NCBI GenBank assembly: GCA_964346495.1
Contig: CAYFUW010000034.1
Location: 1-21,381 of the forward strand
Length of the DNA stretch: 21,381 nucleotides
Reading direction: 5' to 3'
DNA from: JBGZFC01 sp964346495
GTDB taxonomy: Bacteria; Bacteroidota; Bacteroidia; Bacteroidales; Dysgonomonadaceae
Shown: positions 13,504 through 21,381 of the stretch, in pieces
Layout of the letters: each line of letters begins with the position of its first letter
Numbering within the stretch: the first letter of the stretch is position 1
Position numbers and translations under genes: made by a program
The notes under the pieces: model-generated
Seen by the model: only the letters and a program-made list of their open reading frames with translations
Databases searched by the model: none
Told to the model about the DNA's origin: nothing

Positions 13504-15570
13504 TTAGAAATTAGACGGCACAAACAGAGAGTCGTCGCTTCCCAACAATCCTTCTACAGCACGTTGTTTCGGATAAACAACAATTCGACTGTGGTGTGGG
13601 AAGTGCTCCTCAAGTCGTGTAGGAACATAATCCAGTACAGGCACATAAGAGATATATCCTTGATGTGCAGACACCAAAATTATCATATCATCATCTTTAA
13701 TTAAATCGGCATATAAAAGCGGATTCTGCCAATCGTCAAAGGGTTGAAAAGTGAATGATGTGGCTAAGTTTTTGGTATTGGCAATTATCTTTTGTGTGTC
13801 GGGATGTCCCAAATGCAAAATAGGAATGGACAGCTCTTGCGACAATTTTACAATCTTGAGCAACCACCTGTTAAATCCGATTTCTTTCTCAACCAAAGGC
13901 GGTGAAATCACAACAATACGTTTATGCGATATTAGCTCTTGCTCTATATGACAAATAAACAGATTCTTGTCAACATTTTTAATAATCAGATCAACTTTAT
14001 CGCCTAACAATTTTTCTAATACACCCACTTTTCCGGGCCATCCTAAAATAACAATGTCTGCCATTAGTTCTCGTGCTGTTCGCACAATTCCGTTCGCTGC
14101 GTTATGGTCAATTGTAGTTATTGTATCCACATCTATTTCGGCAGCTGTGGCATTATCTATAAACTCCTTTAACTGCTTTCTAAAAGAGACGATATTTTTC
14201 TCTGCAGCATCGTTATTTGCCACCACTCCCAACAGAGATATTGAGTTTACGGAAGATTTATCTTTCATAAGAAGAGCAAGTTCTACGTGATGACCAATAT
14301 TTGACGGATTTGCTATAGGCACCAAAATTTTCTCTTGACCAAAAGCTCCTAATTCCGAAGGTGTAAGTGGTGCATTTTCTTGAGAAACAGCCAACTTTTT
14401 AGCAGAATCTTGTGTCACAAAAGATGCAACGATACAGGTTATTAAAATCAATATAATCGTACCATTCAAAATGTATTCGTCCAATATTCCGGCATTAAAA
14501 CCAACAATAATTACAGCGATAGTTGCAGCTGCGTGCGAACTACTCAAACCAAATATAATATTTCTCTGCGTTACGGAATATTTAAAAGTTTTTTGTGTAA
14601 AGAAAGCAGCCACCCACTTACCTACTATAGCTGTTACCGTTAGAACACCGGCAACAATTATCGTTGTCATTCCATTAAAAACTACCGACATATCTACCAA
14701 CATTCCAACTGAAATAAGGAAAATAGGTATGAACAAAGAGTTGCCGAAAAATTCAATGCGATTCATCAATGCCGATGAGTGCGGAATCAGACGATTTAGT
14801 GCCAATCCTGCTGCAAACGCTCCGATTATCGGTTCAATTCCGCCAAGTTCCGCCAGGAAACCACATAAAAACACGATAAAAAGAACAAAAATATAGTGAG
14901 AATACTTTTCACTTCCGCTCTTTTGAAAGAACCATTTGGCAATTTTAGGGATTACCAAGAAAACAAAGACAGTAAAAAGAGCCAACGATAAAAACAGCTT
15001 TACCAAAAACAAAGCGTTAAAGCCACCTTGTGTAGTTGACAAAATAACAGCTAAAACTATCAATACTGCCGTATCGGTAAGAATAGTGCCACCCACCGTA
15101 ATTGCCACAGCCTGATTTTTAGCAACTCCGAGCCTGCTGACTATTGGATAAGTTACGAGCGTATGAGTCGCAAACATACTTGCCGTAAGTAAGCTGGCAT
15201 TAAAATCGTATCCTAATAGGTAATAACAGACCGGAAATCCTAGTGAAATAGGAACTATAAAGGTAAAAATTCCGAAAACTATACTCTTGTTTTTATTGGC
15301 TAAAAACTCGTTCAAATCGAGCTCTAACCCCACGATAAACATTATATAAAGAAGACCTATTGTGGAGAACATCGAAACTCCCTGATGTTGATTATCAATC
15401 AAATTTAGTCCATAAGGACCAATTATTACACCTGCAATAATTAATCCGATTATGCTGGGAACATTTATTCGTTTCAAGATTATCGGCACAAAAAGCACAA
15501 CTGCCAACAAGATGGCAAAAACATGCACCGAGTGGTCTAAAGGCAAAGTAATTTGATTCAATAAGTTCAT
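13504..15570 (-). CDS. CPA2-family cation/proton antiporter with soluble universal-stress-like tail
   Basis: Inner-membrane monovalent cation:proton antiporter, 688 residues. About 12 hydrophobic segments fill residues 12-390. Family signs are SIIGLIIAGVIIGP (39-52), the discontinuous-helix motif GTILTDTAVL (161-170) with an acidic residue, and GGIEPIIGAFAAGLAL (243-258). The rest (about 400-688) is soluble and starts EKILVPIANPSNIGHHVELALLM, which resembles universal stress protein (UspA) repeats rather than the TrkA-N domain of KefB/KefC. It probably senses a nucleotide or stress signal. The transported ion (Na+, K+ or Li+) cannot be told. The ATG at 15570 is 132 nt from the uvrA start, across a divergent promoter region. 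Confidence 0.9.
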   Translation of the reverse strand: MNLLNQITLPLDHSVHVFAILLAVVLFVPIILKRINVPSIIGLIIAGVIIGPYGLNLIDNQHQGVSMFSTIGLLYIMFIVGLELDLNEFLANKNKSIVFGIFTFIVPISLGFPVCYYLLGYDFNASLLTASMFATHTLVTYPIVSRLGVAKNQAVAITVGGTILTDTAVLIVLAVILSTTQGGFNALFLVKLFLSLALFTVFVFLVIPKIAKWFFQKSGSEKYSHYIFVLFIVFLCGFLAELGGIEPIIGAFAAGLALNRLIPHSSALMNRIEFFGNSLFIPIFLISVGMLVDMSVVFNGMTTIIVAGVLTVTAIVGKWVAAFFTQKTFKYSVTQRNIIFGLSSSHAAATIAVIIVGFNAGILDEYILNGTIILILITCIVASFVTQDSAKKLAVSQENAPLTPSELGAFGQEKILVPIANPSNIGHHVELALLMKDKSSVNSISLLGVVANNDAAEKNIVSFRKQLKEFIDNATAAEIDVDTITTIDHNAANGIVRTARELMADIVILGWPGKVGVLEKLLGDKVDLIIKNVDKNLFICHIEQELISHKRIVVISPPLVEKEIGFNRWLLKIVKLSQELSIPILHLGHPDTQKIIANTKNLATSFTFQPFDDWQNPLLYADLIKDDDMIILVSAHQGYISYVPVLDYVPTRLEEHFPHHSRIVVYPKQRAVEGLLGSDDSLFVPSNF

Positions 15571-15611
15571 AACTGTAACGCTTGACTTTCTATAACGATT
15601 TTCCTAGTGTG

Positions 15612-15619
15612 CAAAAATA
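15612..15619 (-). promoter_or_regulatory. -7 element of the antiporter gene
   Basis: On the minus strand, TATTTTTG fits TAnnTTTG, giving a start near 15607 and a leader of about 37 nt. No -33 TTTG is seen at the right distance. In such AT-rich DNA a chance match is possible. Confidence 0.35.
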
Positions 15620-15676
15620 GGGAAAATATTTTGGAATATTTGACTATATACACTTTTTTGTGCTTAATAAAGTGGT

Positions 15677-15684
15677 TATCTTTG
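15677..15684 (+). promoter_or_regulatory. -7 element of the uvrA-family gene
   Basis: TATCTTTG fits TAnnTTTG exactly. A TTTG at 15657-15660 lies 16 nt upstream, shorter than the usual 19-21 nt. A start near 15689 would leave a leader of about 14 nt and supports the ATG at 15703 over the upstream TTG/ATG frames. Confidence 0.45.
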
Positions 15685-15702
15685 CAGGTTAAACGAAAAA
15701 AG

Positions 15703-18498
15703 ATGTCAAAATCCAATCATATCACAATAAAAGGTGCAAGGGTAAATAATCTGAAAAATGTAGATGTTAATATCCCGCGCGACACCTTTACAGTTATTAC
15801 CGGACTATCGGGTTCGGGAAAATCATCATTAGCATTCGACACTCTCTATGCCGAAGGACAAAGAAGGTATGTTGAAAGTCTCTCTACCTATGCAAGACAA
15901 TTCTTGGGCAGAATGAATAAACCTGAATGCGACTATATAAAAGGAATTCCGCCCGCAATAGCTATCGAACAGAAGGTTACAACCAGAAACCCTCGCTCTA
16001 CGGTTGGCACATCGACCGAAATTTACGATTATATGCGACTACTTTTCGCCCGAATCGGGAAAACAATATCTCCCGTTTCAGGCACAATCGTAAAAAAACA
16101 TTACGTGCAAGATGTTGTAAACAAAATGCTTGAGTACGAAGAAGGCACCCGATTGGTACTACTTTCGCCTATCCAGTTGAGAAATGAAAGAGATTTATTA
16201 GAGCAACTTGAAGTTTTACTTAAAGAAGGGTTTACAAGAGTAACGATAGGTGATGAATTTTTTCGGATAGAAGATATATTATCGGAAAAGAAAGCACCGA
16301 AACATTCGGAAACCATGCTGGTTATCGACAGATTGACTTGCTCTGCGGACAAATCAACAATCAACAGATTGTCCGATTCGGCAGAAACAGCTTTTTTTGA
16401 AGGAAACGGCGAGTGTGTTTTGCAAATCCATACAGAAAACGGAATTGAATCGTTCACTTTTTCAAACAGATTTGAAGCCGACGAAATCACTTTTGAAGAG
16501 CCAACGGAGTTGATGTTCAATTTCAACAGTCCCATCGGAGCATGTCCAAAATGCGAAGGCTTTGGCAAAATATTGGGAATAGACGAAAACTTAGTCATCC
16601 CGGATAAAAGTCTCTCCGTTAACGAAGAGTGTGTGCAGTGCTGGAAAGGCGAAAAGATGAGCGAATGGCGAAAAGAGTTCGTGCACAATGCTTACAAAGC
16701 AGATTTCCCAATCCACAGAGCATATTACGATTTAACGGAAGCTGAAAAAGACATTTTATGGAACGGAGACCACTCGCTTGGCTTATATGGTATAAATGAT
16801 TTCTTTCAGATGCTTGAGCAGAACTTGTACAAAATACAGTACAGAGTTATGCTTGCACGTTTTCGCGGAAAAACCACATGCTATAAATGCAAAGGCACCC
16901 GACTAAAACCTGAAGCAAACTATGTGAAAGTTGGTGGCAAATCTATTACAGACCTCGTTACACTTCCCATTACAGAGTTGAAAGAGTTTATGAACAGTCT
17001 CACACTTGATGAAACCGACACACAAATTGCGAAAAGACTTCTGATTGAGATAAACAATAGAATACAGTTTCTTCTTGATGTAGGACTTGGATATCTCACA
17101 CTAAATCGTTTGTCGAACACACTTTCGGGTGGAGAGAGTCAGCGAATAAATCTGACTACATCACTTGCAAGCAGCCTGGTTGGTTCTCTCTATATTTTGG
17201 ATGAGCCGAGTATCGGCTTACACTCACGAGACACGCATTTGCTGATAAAAACGCTTCGCAATTTACAAAGTATCGGCAACACGGTTGTGGTGGTAGAGCA
17301 CGACGAAGAGATTATCAGAGCAGCCGATTATATTATCGATATTGGTCCTAAAGCGGGAAGATTAGGTGGAGAAGTTGTCTATCAGGGAGAAGTATCGGGA
17401 TTGAAGAAAAAATCGGACAGCTTCACGGTAAAATATCTTACCGGAGAAGAGAAAATAGAAGTCCCTTCAACAAGACGAAAATGGAATAACTACATACAGG
17501 TAAACGGAGCACGTCAAAACAACCTTAAAAACATTGATGTGAAGTTTCCTCTTGGAGTGATGACCGTTGTTACCGGTGTGAGTGGTTCGGGAAAATCGTC
17601 TTTGGTCAACGATTTACTTTTCAATGCATTGCAACATCACTACAAAGGTTCGGCATTAGAAAAAGCTGAATACAACAGTATTTCGGGCGATTTAAAACTA
17701 ATAAAATCGGTTGAGTTTGTCGATCAAAACTCTATCGGCAAATCATCTCGCTCAAATGCAGTTACATATCTGAAAGCGTACGATGAAATCAGAAAACTTT
17801 TCGCGGCTCAACCTCTTTCCAAACAGATGGGATTTAAACCTGCATATTTCTCGTTTAATGTTGCCGGTGGCAGATGCGAAGAGTGTAAAGGCGAAGGCAC
17901 CATCACTATAGAAATGCAGTTTATGGCAGATATTGAGCTGGAGTGTGAAGAGTGTAAAGGGAAGCGTTTTTCGCAGGAAGTGCTTGATGTTGAATACAAA
18001 GGCATGAATATCTATGACATTTTGGATATGACTGTCAATCAGGCAATAGAGTTTTTCTCATCTCAAAAAGGAGCCACTGAAAAGAAAATAGCAAAGAGAA
18101 TACAGCCGTTACAAGATGTTGGATTGGGTTATATAAAACTTGGCCAATCCTCCTCTACCCTATCGGGCGGTGAAAATCAGCGTGTTAAATTGGCTTATTT
18201 CCTTGGAGAAGAGAAAACAGAGCCAACTCTATTTATCTTTGATGAACCGACAACAGGACTACACTTTCACGATATAAAAACACTCTTAAAAGCGTTCGAC
18301 TCACTTATAGAAAGGGGACATACGGTTTTAATTATCGAGCACAATATGGAAGTGATAAAATGTGCCGACCATATAATAGACATCGGACCCGAAGGTGGAG
18401 ATTTGGGTGGAAATATAGTGTGCGAAGGCACGCCGGAAGATGTTGCAAAGTGCAAAGAATCTTACACGGGAAGGTTTTTGAAAGAGAAACTTATATAA
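15703..18498 (+). CDS. UvrA-family excision-repair ATPase with reduced first zinc module
   Basis: DNA damage recognition ATPase of nucleotide excision repair. With the ATG at 15703 it has 931 residues. It holds two ABC modules: Walker A GLSGSGKS near 34 and GVSGSGKS near 625; signatures LSGGESQR near 474 and LSGGENQR near 820; Walker B ILDEPSIGLH and IFDEPTTGLH. The second zinc module is complete (CEEC near 725 and CEEC near 748). The first is reduced: only CPKC near 281 is present and the upstream CPxC pair of canonical UvrA is missing, as in a second UvrA paralogue I recall from Bacteroides. A separate CYKC pair lies near 393. The region binding UvrB is present but short. So this may be a paralogue rather than the main UvrA. 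Confidence 0.93.
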   Translation: MSKSNHITIKGARVNNLKNVDVNIPRDTFTVITGLSGSGKSSLAFDTLYAEGQRRYVESLSTYARQFLGRMNKPECDYIKGIPPAIAIEQKVTTRNPRSTVGTSTEIYDYMRLLFARIGKTISPVSGTIVKKHYVQDVVNKMLEYEEGTRLVLLSPIQLRNERDLLEQLEVLLKEGFTRVTIGDEFFRIEDILSEKKAPKHSETMLVIDRLTCSADKSTINRLSDSAETAFFEGNGECVLQIHTENGIESFTFSNRFEADEITFEEPTELMFNFNSPIGACPKCEGFGKILGIDENLVIPDKSLSVNEECVQCWKGEKMSEWRKEFVHNAYKADFPIHRAYYDLTEAEKDILWNGDHSLGLYGINDFFQMLEQNLYKIQYRVMLARFRGKTTCYKCKGTRLKPEANYVKVGGKSITDLVTLPITELKEFMNSLTLDETDTQIAKRLLIEINNRIQFLLDVGLGYLTLNRLSNTLSGGESQRINLTTSLASSLVGSLYILDEPSIGLHSRDTHLLIKTLRNLQSIGNTVVVVEHDEEIIRAADYIIDIGPKAGRLGGEVVYQGEVSGLKKKSDSFTVKYLTGEEKIEVPSTRRKWNNYIQVNGARQNNLKNIDVKFPLGVMTVVTGVSGSGKSSLVNDLLFNALQHHYKGSALEKAEYNSISGDLKLIKSVEFVDQNSIGKSSRSNAVTYLKAYDEIRKLFAAQPLSKQMGFKPAYFSFNVAGGRCEECKGEGTITIEMQFMADIELECEECKGKRFSQEVLDVEYKGMNIYDILDMTVNQAIEFFSSQKGATEKKIAKRIQPLQDVGLGYIKLGQSSSTLSGGENQRVKLAYFLGEEKTEPTLFIFDEPTTGLHFHDIKTLLKAFDSLIERGHTVLIIEHNMEVIKCADHIIDIGPEGGDLGGNIVCEGTPEDVAKCKESYTGRFLKEKLI

Positions 18499-18606
18499 TG
18501 TACAAATATTTAGAACAAAGAAAAAAGAACAAGGAGTAAAGACTTTTTTATTTCGGATTTACGACTTCGGATTTACGATTTATGCTTCTCGCAAAGCACG
18601 CTAAGA
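18499..18606. repeat. Repeat-rich intergenic stretch after the uvrA-family gene
   Basis: No gene. AGAACAA occurs twice near 18513-18534. A 14-nt tandem repeat, TTCGGATTTACGA plus C or T, runs at 18552-18565 and 18566-18579. Positions 18584-18605 are, on the minus strand, CTTAGCG-TG-CTTTGCG-AGAAGC, a diverged copy of the motif at 18-39 (16 of 22 positions agree by hand). These are typical intergenic repeat debris of Bacteroidota chromosomes. Confidence 0.55.
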
Positions 18607-18611
18607 TTTTT

Positions 18612-18647
18612 AAACCTAACAGGTTTTTGAAACCTGTTAGGTTTTTT
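18612..18647 (+). terminator. Strong terminator of the uvrA-family gene; dispersed palindrome
   Basis: AAACCTAACAGGTTT (18612-18626), loop TTG, AAACCTGTTAGGTTT (18630-18644), then more Ts to 18647: a perfect 15-bp stem with a U-run. The AACCTAACAGGTTT palindrome is, from memory, a widespread repeat and terminator in Bacteroidetes genomes. Confidence 0.85.
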
Positions 18648-18655
18648 GTCTGCCC

Positions 18656-18677
18656 CCGCGCGAATCCTTTCGCGTGG
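18656..18677. repeat. GC-rich hairpin at the end of the phosphatase operon
   Basis: CCGCGCGAA, loop TCCT, TTCGCGTGG: nine pairs including one G-U, strikingly GC-rich in AT-rich surroundings. It lies 23 nt past the stop of the metallophosphoesterase gene. There is no U-run on the minus strand, so it is not a classical terminator; it may protect the mRNA end or be a dispersed repeat. Confidence 0.5.
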
Positions 18678-18699
18678 TATTAGCTAATCACAATAACAA

Positions 18700-20172
18700 C
18701 TATTCCACAAACAAAATTTCGTTAGGAATTGTTCCTCGCGGTATTTCTATTCCCAACATTCCTACTTGCAATACTTGTCCCATATAGTCCTCGAAATAAC
18801 GCACTTCCAGCTTATGGAATCCTTTTTCTAATCCTATGCGAGCTTCTTTGTAACGTGCGCTGTGTCCGCCATCGTTATCCACAACAAGTTTTCCGTCGAT
18901 ATAGAGTGTAGAACCGTCATCGGAATAGGTAAAGAACTTATACAATCCGGTTTCGGGAATTTTAATCCAAGTTTCAAATGTAAACGCGAAGTGGTCTTCT
19001 TGCTGAGCGTTTTCAATAGAGAAGTTTGGTAAAACTCCGCTGCTTGTTGCCTCCAAATTGGCTATTTCATTAGTAGAGTTTAATTTTCCTATATTTTCAA
19101 AATAGCTGTATTTCACTCCGTTTTTTGTGGGTTGAACATTTTGAGCCGGTAAAATTATTGTAGAATCGTTTGGCTCGCCCAAACCGGAAGGATAATAAAA
19201 TGGATACTTCGTAGCAGTGGGAGTCGAAATCCACGTTTTAAACGTATTAGGCTTGTATTCATATAGTTCGATAACACGTCCGCCACGCTCCAGGACACCA
19301 TAAGCATCGGCACCTGTAACTTGACCGAAAGCAAGGGCTATATCTTTGTGTAATCCGACATAGTTGTTGTTGTGATCGTGTCCCACAAAAACGCCCATCA
19401 CGTTTTTCTTATCAACTAAAGATGCAAAAAGTCCGCTATTGATATGTGAATCGGAAACTCCTTCGAGTTTGTCGCCAACTCTTTCGGCTTCGTTTGCATC
19501 AACCACATGGTACTCTTGTAAAGGGATATGAAGAAACATTAGAGACGGTAGCGGATTGTTGTTATTTAATGCGGCTAATTTGTCCGATTCTTCGCGATAC
19601 CACGCTATCTGGTCATATTTTATCCAGTCGTAACTACCGAATATAATTTGATCTTCGGCATAGGCGTGACTGTCGAGTGTGAAAATAGCAGAGACTAATC
19701 TCCCTTCTCCATCCGACGAATATATGGGTAAAACATTGTTTCCCACGCCAGTAACGTTGCCGATTTCTCCCATGAAATTGGGCATCGACTGAAACAATTT
19801 CCACGCTTCTTCTTTGCTGATATCAAACTCGACATCATGATTCCCAAAGGCAACTGTCCATGGGACATTGGCTTCCAAAACTGGCTTGGTTAATTCTAAC
19901 AGTGCATCTCTAGATGGTTCTGCCCAAATTAAATCGCCGGTAAGAATAATAAAATCGGGTTGCTCTTTTTTCAACACCGCACGCATTGTTTCGAGTGTTT
20001 GCGGATATATATCGGTTCGCAAATCTAAATGTAAATCGGTAAACTGTACAATTTTAAATGTACTATCGGAGTTGAATTTAAGCGTTGTCGCTGTAGTTGT
20101 TGTTTGTTTTTGTTCACAAGCAAAAAGTATGAACAGCAAACTTATGGATAAAATAAATTGTCTTTTTTTCAT
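18700..20172 (-). CDS. Calcineurin-like metallophosphoesterase lipoprotein with C-terminal PA14 domain
   Basis: 490 residues. The signal peptide MKKRQFILSISLLFILFAC ends in a lipobox with C19, so the protein is lipid-anchored outside the inner membrane. A metallophosphoesterase domain follows (about 37-310) with all metal motifs in order: FTDLHLD, LTGDLIW, FGNHDVEF, LHIPLQEYH and GHDHNNNYVG. The C-terminal part (about 360-488) fits a PA14 domain: FTFETWIKIPETGLYKFFT, DDGSTLYIDGK, then GFHKLEVRYFED. PA14 domains often bind carbohydrate, so the enzyme may act on a phosphorylated glycan or nucleotide near a polysaccharide; that is inference. It starts 62 nt after the alkaline phosphatase gene on the same strand, probably in one operon. 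Confidence 0.9.
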   Translation of the reverse strand: MKKRQFILSISLLFILFACEQKQTTTTATTLKFNSDSTFKIVQFTDLHLDLRTDIYPQTLETMRAVLKKEQPDFIILTGDLIWAEPSRDALLELTKPVLEANVPWTVAFGNHDVEFDISKEEAWKLFQSMPNFMGEIGNVTGVGNNVLPIYSSDGEGRLVSAIFTLDSHAYAEDQIIFGSYDWIKYDQIAWYREESDKLAALNNNNPLPSLMFLHIPLQEYHVVDANEAERVGDKLEGVSDSHINSGLFASLVDKKNVMGVFVGHDHNNNYVGLHKDIALAFGQVTGADAYGVLERGGRVIELYEYKPNTFKTWISTPTATKYPFYYPSGLGEPNDSTIILPAQNVQPTKNGVKYSYFENIGKLNSTNEIANLEATSSGVLPNFSIENAQQEDHFAFTFETWIKIPETGLYKFFTYSDDGSTLYIDGKLVVDNDGGHSARYKEARIGLEKGFHKLEVRYFEDYMGQVLQVGMLGIEIPRGTIPNEILFVE

Positions 20173-20234
20173 TTGTTCGTTATTTTTTTGTGGTCTGTAA
20201 AGTTACGATTTTTCAGATAATACCAATGATGTTT

Positions 20235-21368
20235 TTATAGATTTAAAAGCTTTTTCATCTTGTGAAACAACTCATAATTCTCATACATTCCGGTAAATTC
20301 ATCAGCACCGGGACCGAAAGCATATACCGGGACCATAATGCCGGTATGTCCTCCCGAAGAAAAGTTAACGGTAACTTCTCCTTTTTCAATATTTCCATCT
20401 AAAAGTGTTAAACCTCCGGTTTGATGGTCAGCGGTAATAACCACAAGTGTTTCACCGTCTTTTGCCGCCCATTCCATTACTTTTCCAATTGTTTTATCAA
20501 AATCCGCCATTTCCTGCATCAGTAAATCGATATCATTAAAATGGCCGTAATCATCAATTTGTGAACCTTCTATCATCAGGAAAAAACCATTATCGTTCTG
20601 CGATAGCAAATCCACAGCTTTCATCGATGCTTCTTCCAATATATCTCCGCGTTTAGCGGGAACAGGCAAATCTAATGAGTCCAAGACGGCAAAAACTTTT
20701 CCGGATGAAATATTCTCTAAATCGTCTTTGTTTCTTGGTGTACTATATCCTAAACGACTCATTTCGTTAAATATATTACGATTATCGGGACGATTTTCGA
20801 AGTATTTTGAGCCACCACCAAAAATAAAATCTACGCCACTTTCTGTGTAATCGGCAGCGATTTCGTACGCTAAGTCCCGATCGGGATTGTTGCATGCAAA
20901 ATCGGCCGGAGTAGCATCTGTCAACCTACAAGTAACAACAATACCTGTAGATAGATTTTCTTCTTTTGCAAAATCCAAAATCGATGGTAGTGGATTACCG
21001 TTTACATCGGTTCCTACCATGTGGTAATTTGTCTTTTGTCCACACGCCATGGCAGTACCTCCGGCACCCGAATCGGTAATTAATCTGTCAGCAGCATAAG
21101 TTCTGTGGAGTCCGGTTACGGGAGCATTGTCGAGCCAAAGTTTTCCTTTATTGGCAACCCAAGTGGTATAAACATGTGTAAGGCTCATGCCGTCGCCAAT
21201 CATTAATATAATATTTTTTATTTTTCCATGTTTTGGCGCAACTATTGTGTTCACCTCATATTCATCTTCAAATACCAGGTGTTGTGGTGTATTCCTGCGT
21301 TCCTGCGCAAAAACGCTTATCTGTATTAAGATAAGGCAGCTAAGTAACAAATGTTTAGTTATTTTCAT
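20235..21368 (-). CDS. Secreted alkaline phosphatase
   Basis: Zinc/magnesium-dependent phosphomonoesterase outside the inner membrane, 377 residues. The signal peptide MKITKHLLLSCLILIQISVFAQ is likely cut after residue 20 or 22. Motifs are in order: MIGDGMS (D59, metal), ITDSGAGGTAMACG (nucleophile S100), GSQIDDYGHFND (metal ligands), ITADHQTGGL (Asp-His metal pair) and SSGGHTGIMVPVYAFGP (last histidine). It is shorter than E. coli PhoA (471) and of the compact type common in Bacteroidetes. The ATG at 21368 is 13 nt from the window end, so its promoter and any PHO-type box cannot be seen. Coupling to the metallophosphoesterase suggests phosphate scavenging. Confidence 0.94.
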   Translation of the reverse strand: MKITKHLLLSCLILIQISVFAQERRNTPQHLVFEDEYEVNTIVAPKHGKIKNIILMIGDGMSLTHVYTTWVANKGKLWLDNAPVTGLHRTYAADRLITDSGAGGTAMACGQKTNYHMVGTDVNGNPLPSILDFAKEENLSTGIVVTCRLTDATPADFACNNPDRDLAYEIAADYTESGVDFIFGGGSKYFENRPDNRNIFNEMSRLGYSTPRNKDDLENISSGKVFAVLDSLDLPVPAKRGDILEEASMKAVDLLSQNDNGFFLMIEGSQIDDYGHFNDIDLLMQEMADFDKTIGKVMEWAAKDGETLVVITADHQTGGLTLLDGNIEKGEVTVNFSSGGHTGIMVPVYAFGPGADEFTGMYENYELFHKMKKLLNL

Positions 21369-21381
21369 TTATAGGATGTTT

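Noticed and set aside
14471..14896. 141-codon plus-strand frame inside the antiporter gene
   Set aside because: Antisense to conserved membrane segments; its composition mirrors the hydrophobic codons of the real gene.
16101..16688. 195-codon minus-strand frame inside the uvrA-family gene
   Set aside because: Long but antisense to conserved UvrA sequence, serine-rich, with no start signal or neighbours on that strand.
1..21381. CRISPR arrays, tRNA or rRNA genes, insertion sequences, prophage, defence genes
   Set aside because: None seen: no spaced direct repeats of array type, no cloverleaf-like or rRNA segments noticed, and no transposase, integrase or known defence-protein motif in any credible frame.

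Overview
The window reads as an ordinary chromosomal segment from a Bacteroidota species, probably Bacteroidales-like. Four things point there: low GC throughout; promoters of the Bacteroidetes type (TAnnTTTG at -7, few Shine-Dalgarno sequences); Bacteroidetes-style protein families (SufD with a cysteine-rich tail, two tandem rhomboids with an EEP-family protein, MnmD, a DUF456 protein, a type IX secretion-like C-terminal domain); and dispersed palindromic intergenic repeats. No rRNA, tRNA, CRISPR array, transposase, integrase or prophage gene is visible. Codon and base use look uniform by eye.

Layout. (1) 178-3534, minus strand: iron-sulfur assembly genes sufC-sufD-sufS, with no sufB or sufE in the window. 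(2) 3807-4073, minus: an HU-family nucleoid protein with its own promoter, leader hairpin and terminator. (3) 4283-8920, plus: a tightly packed six-gene run of two rhomboid proteases, a membrane-anchored endonuclease/exonuclease/phosphatase protein, queD, queE and RNase Z. Three of its five junctions are 17-nt overlaps. (4) 9033-9353, plus: a very small exported protein that is almost entirely a T9SS C-terminal-domain-like fold, closed by a strong hairpin. (5) 9449-10450, plus: aspartate-semialdehyde dehydrogenase. (6) 10569-12735, minus: a zinc-type ABC substrate-binding lipoprotein, its ATPase and a DUF456 membrane protein, with no permease gene. (7) 12829-13500, plus: MnmD tRNA methyltransferase. 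(8) 13504-15570, minus: a CPA2 cation/proton antiporter with a soluble stress-protein-like tail. (9) 15703-18498, plus: a UvrA-family ATPase with a reduced first zinc module. (10) 18499-18699: a repeat-rich intergenic segment. (11) 18700-21368, minus: a metallophosphoesterase-PA14 lipoprotein and an alkaline phosphatase.

How the genes relate. Four proteins (QueD, QueE, RNase Z, MnmD) act in tRNA maturation or anticodon modification. Suf proteins supply Fe-S clusters, which QueE (a radical SAM enzyme) needs. The two exported phosphatases suggest scavenging of extracytoplasmic phosphate. Alkaline phosphatase and the metallophosphoesterase are metal-dependent, as are QueD and RNase Z, so the zinc uptake genes fit a metal-supply role, although nothing in the sequence ties them together.

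I found no convincing new defence or mobile system. The points most worth checking are the stand-alone CTD-like secreted protein, the zinc transporter that lacks a permease next to a DUF456 protein, the suf cluster without sufB, the 17-nt overlaps, and several precise hairpins and dispersed repeats between genes.
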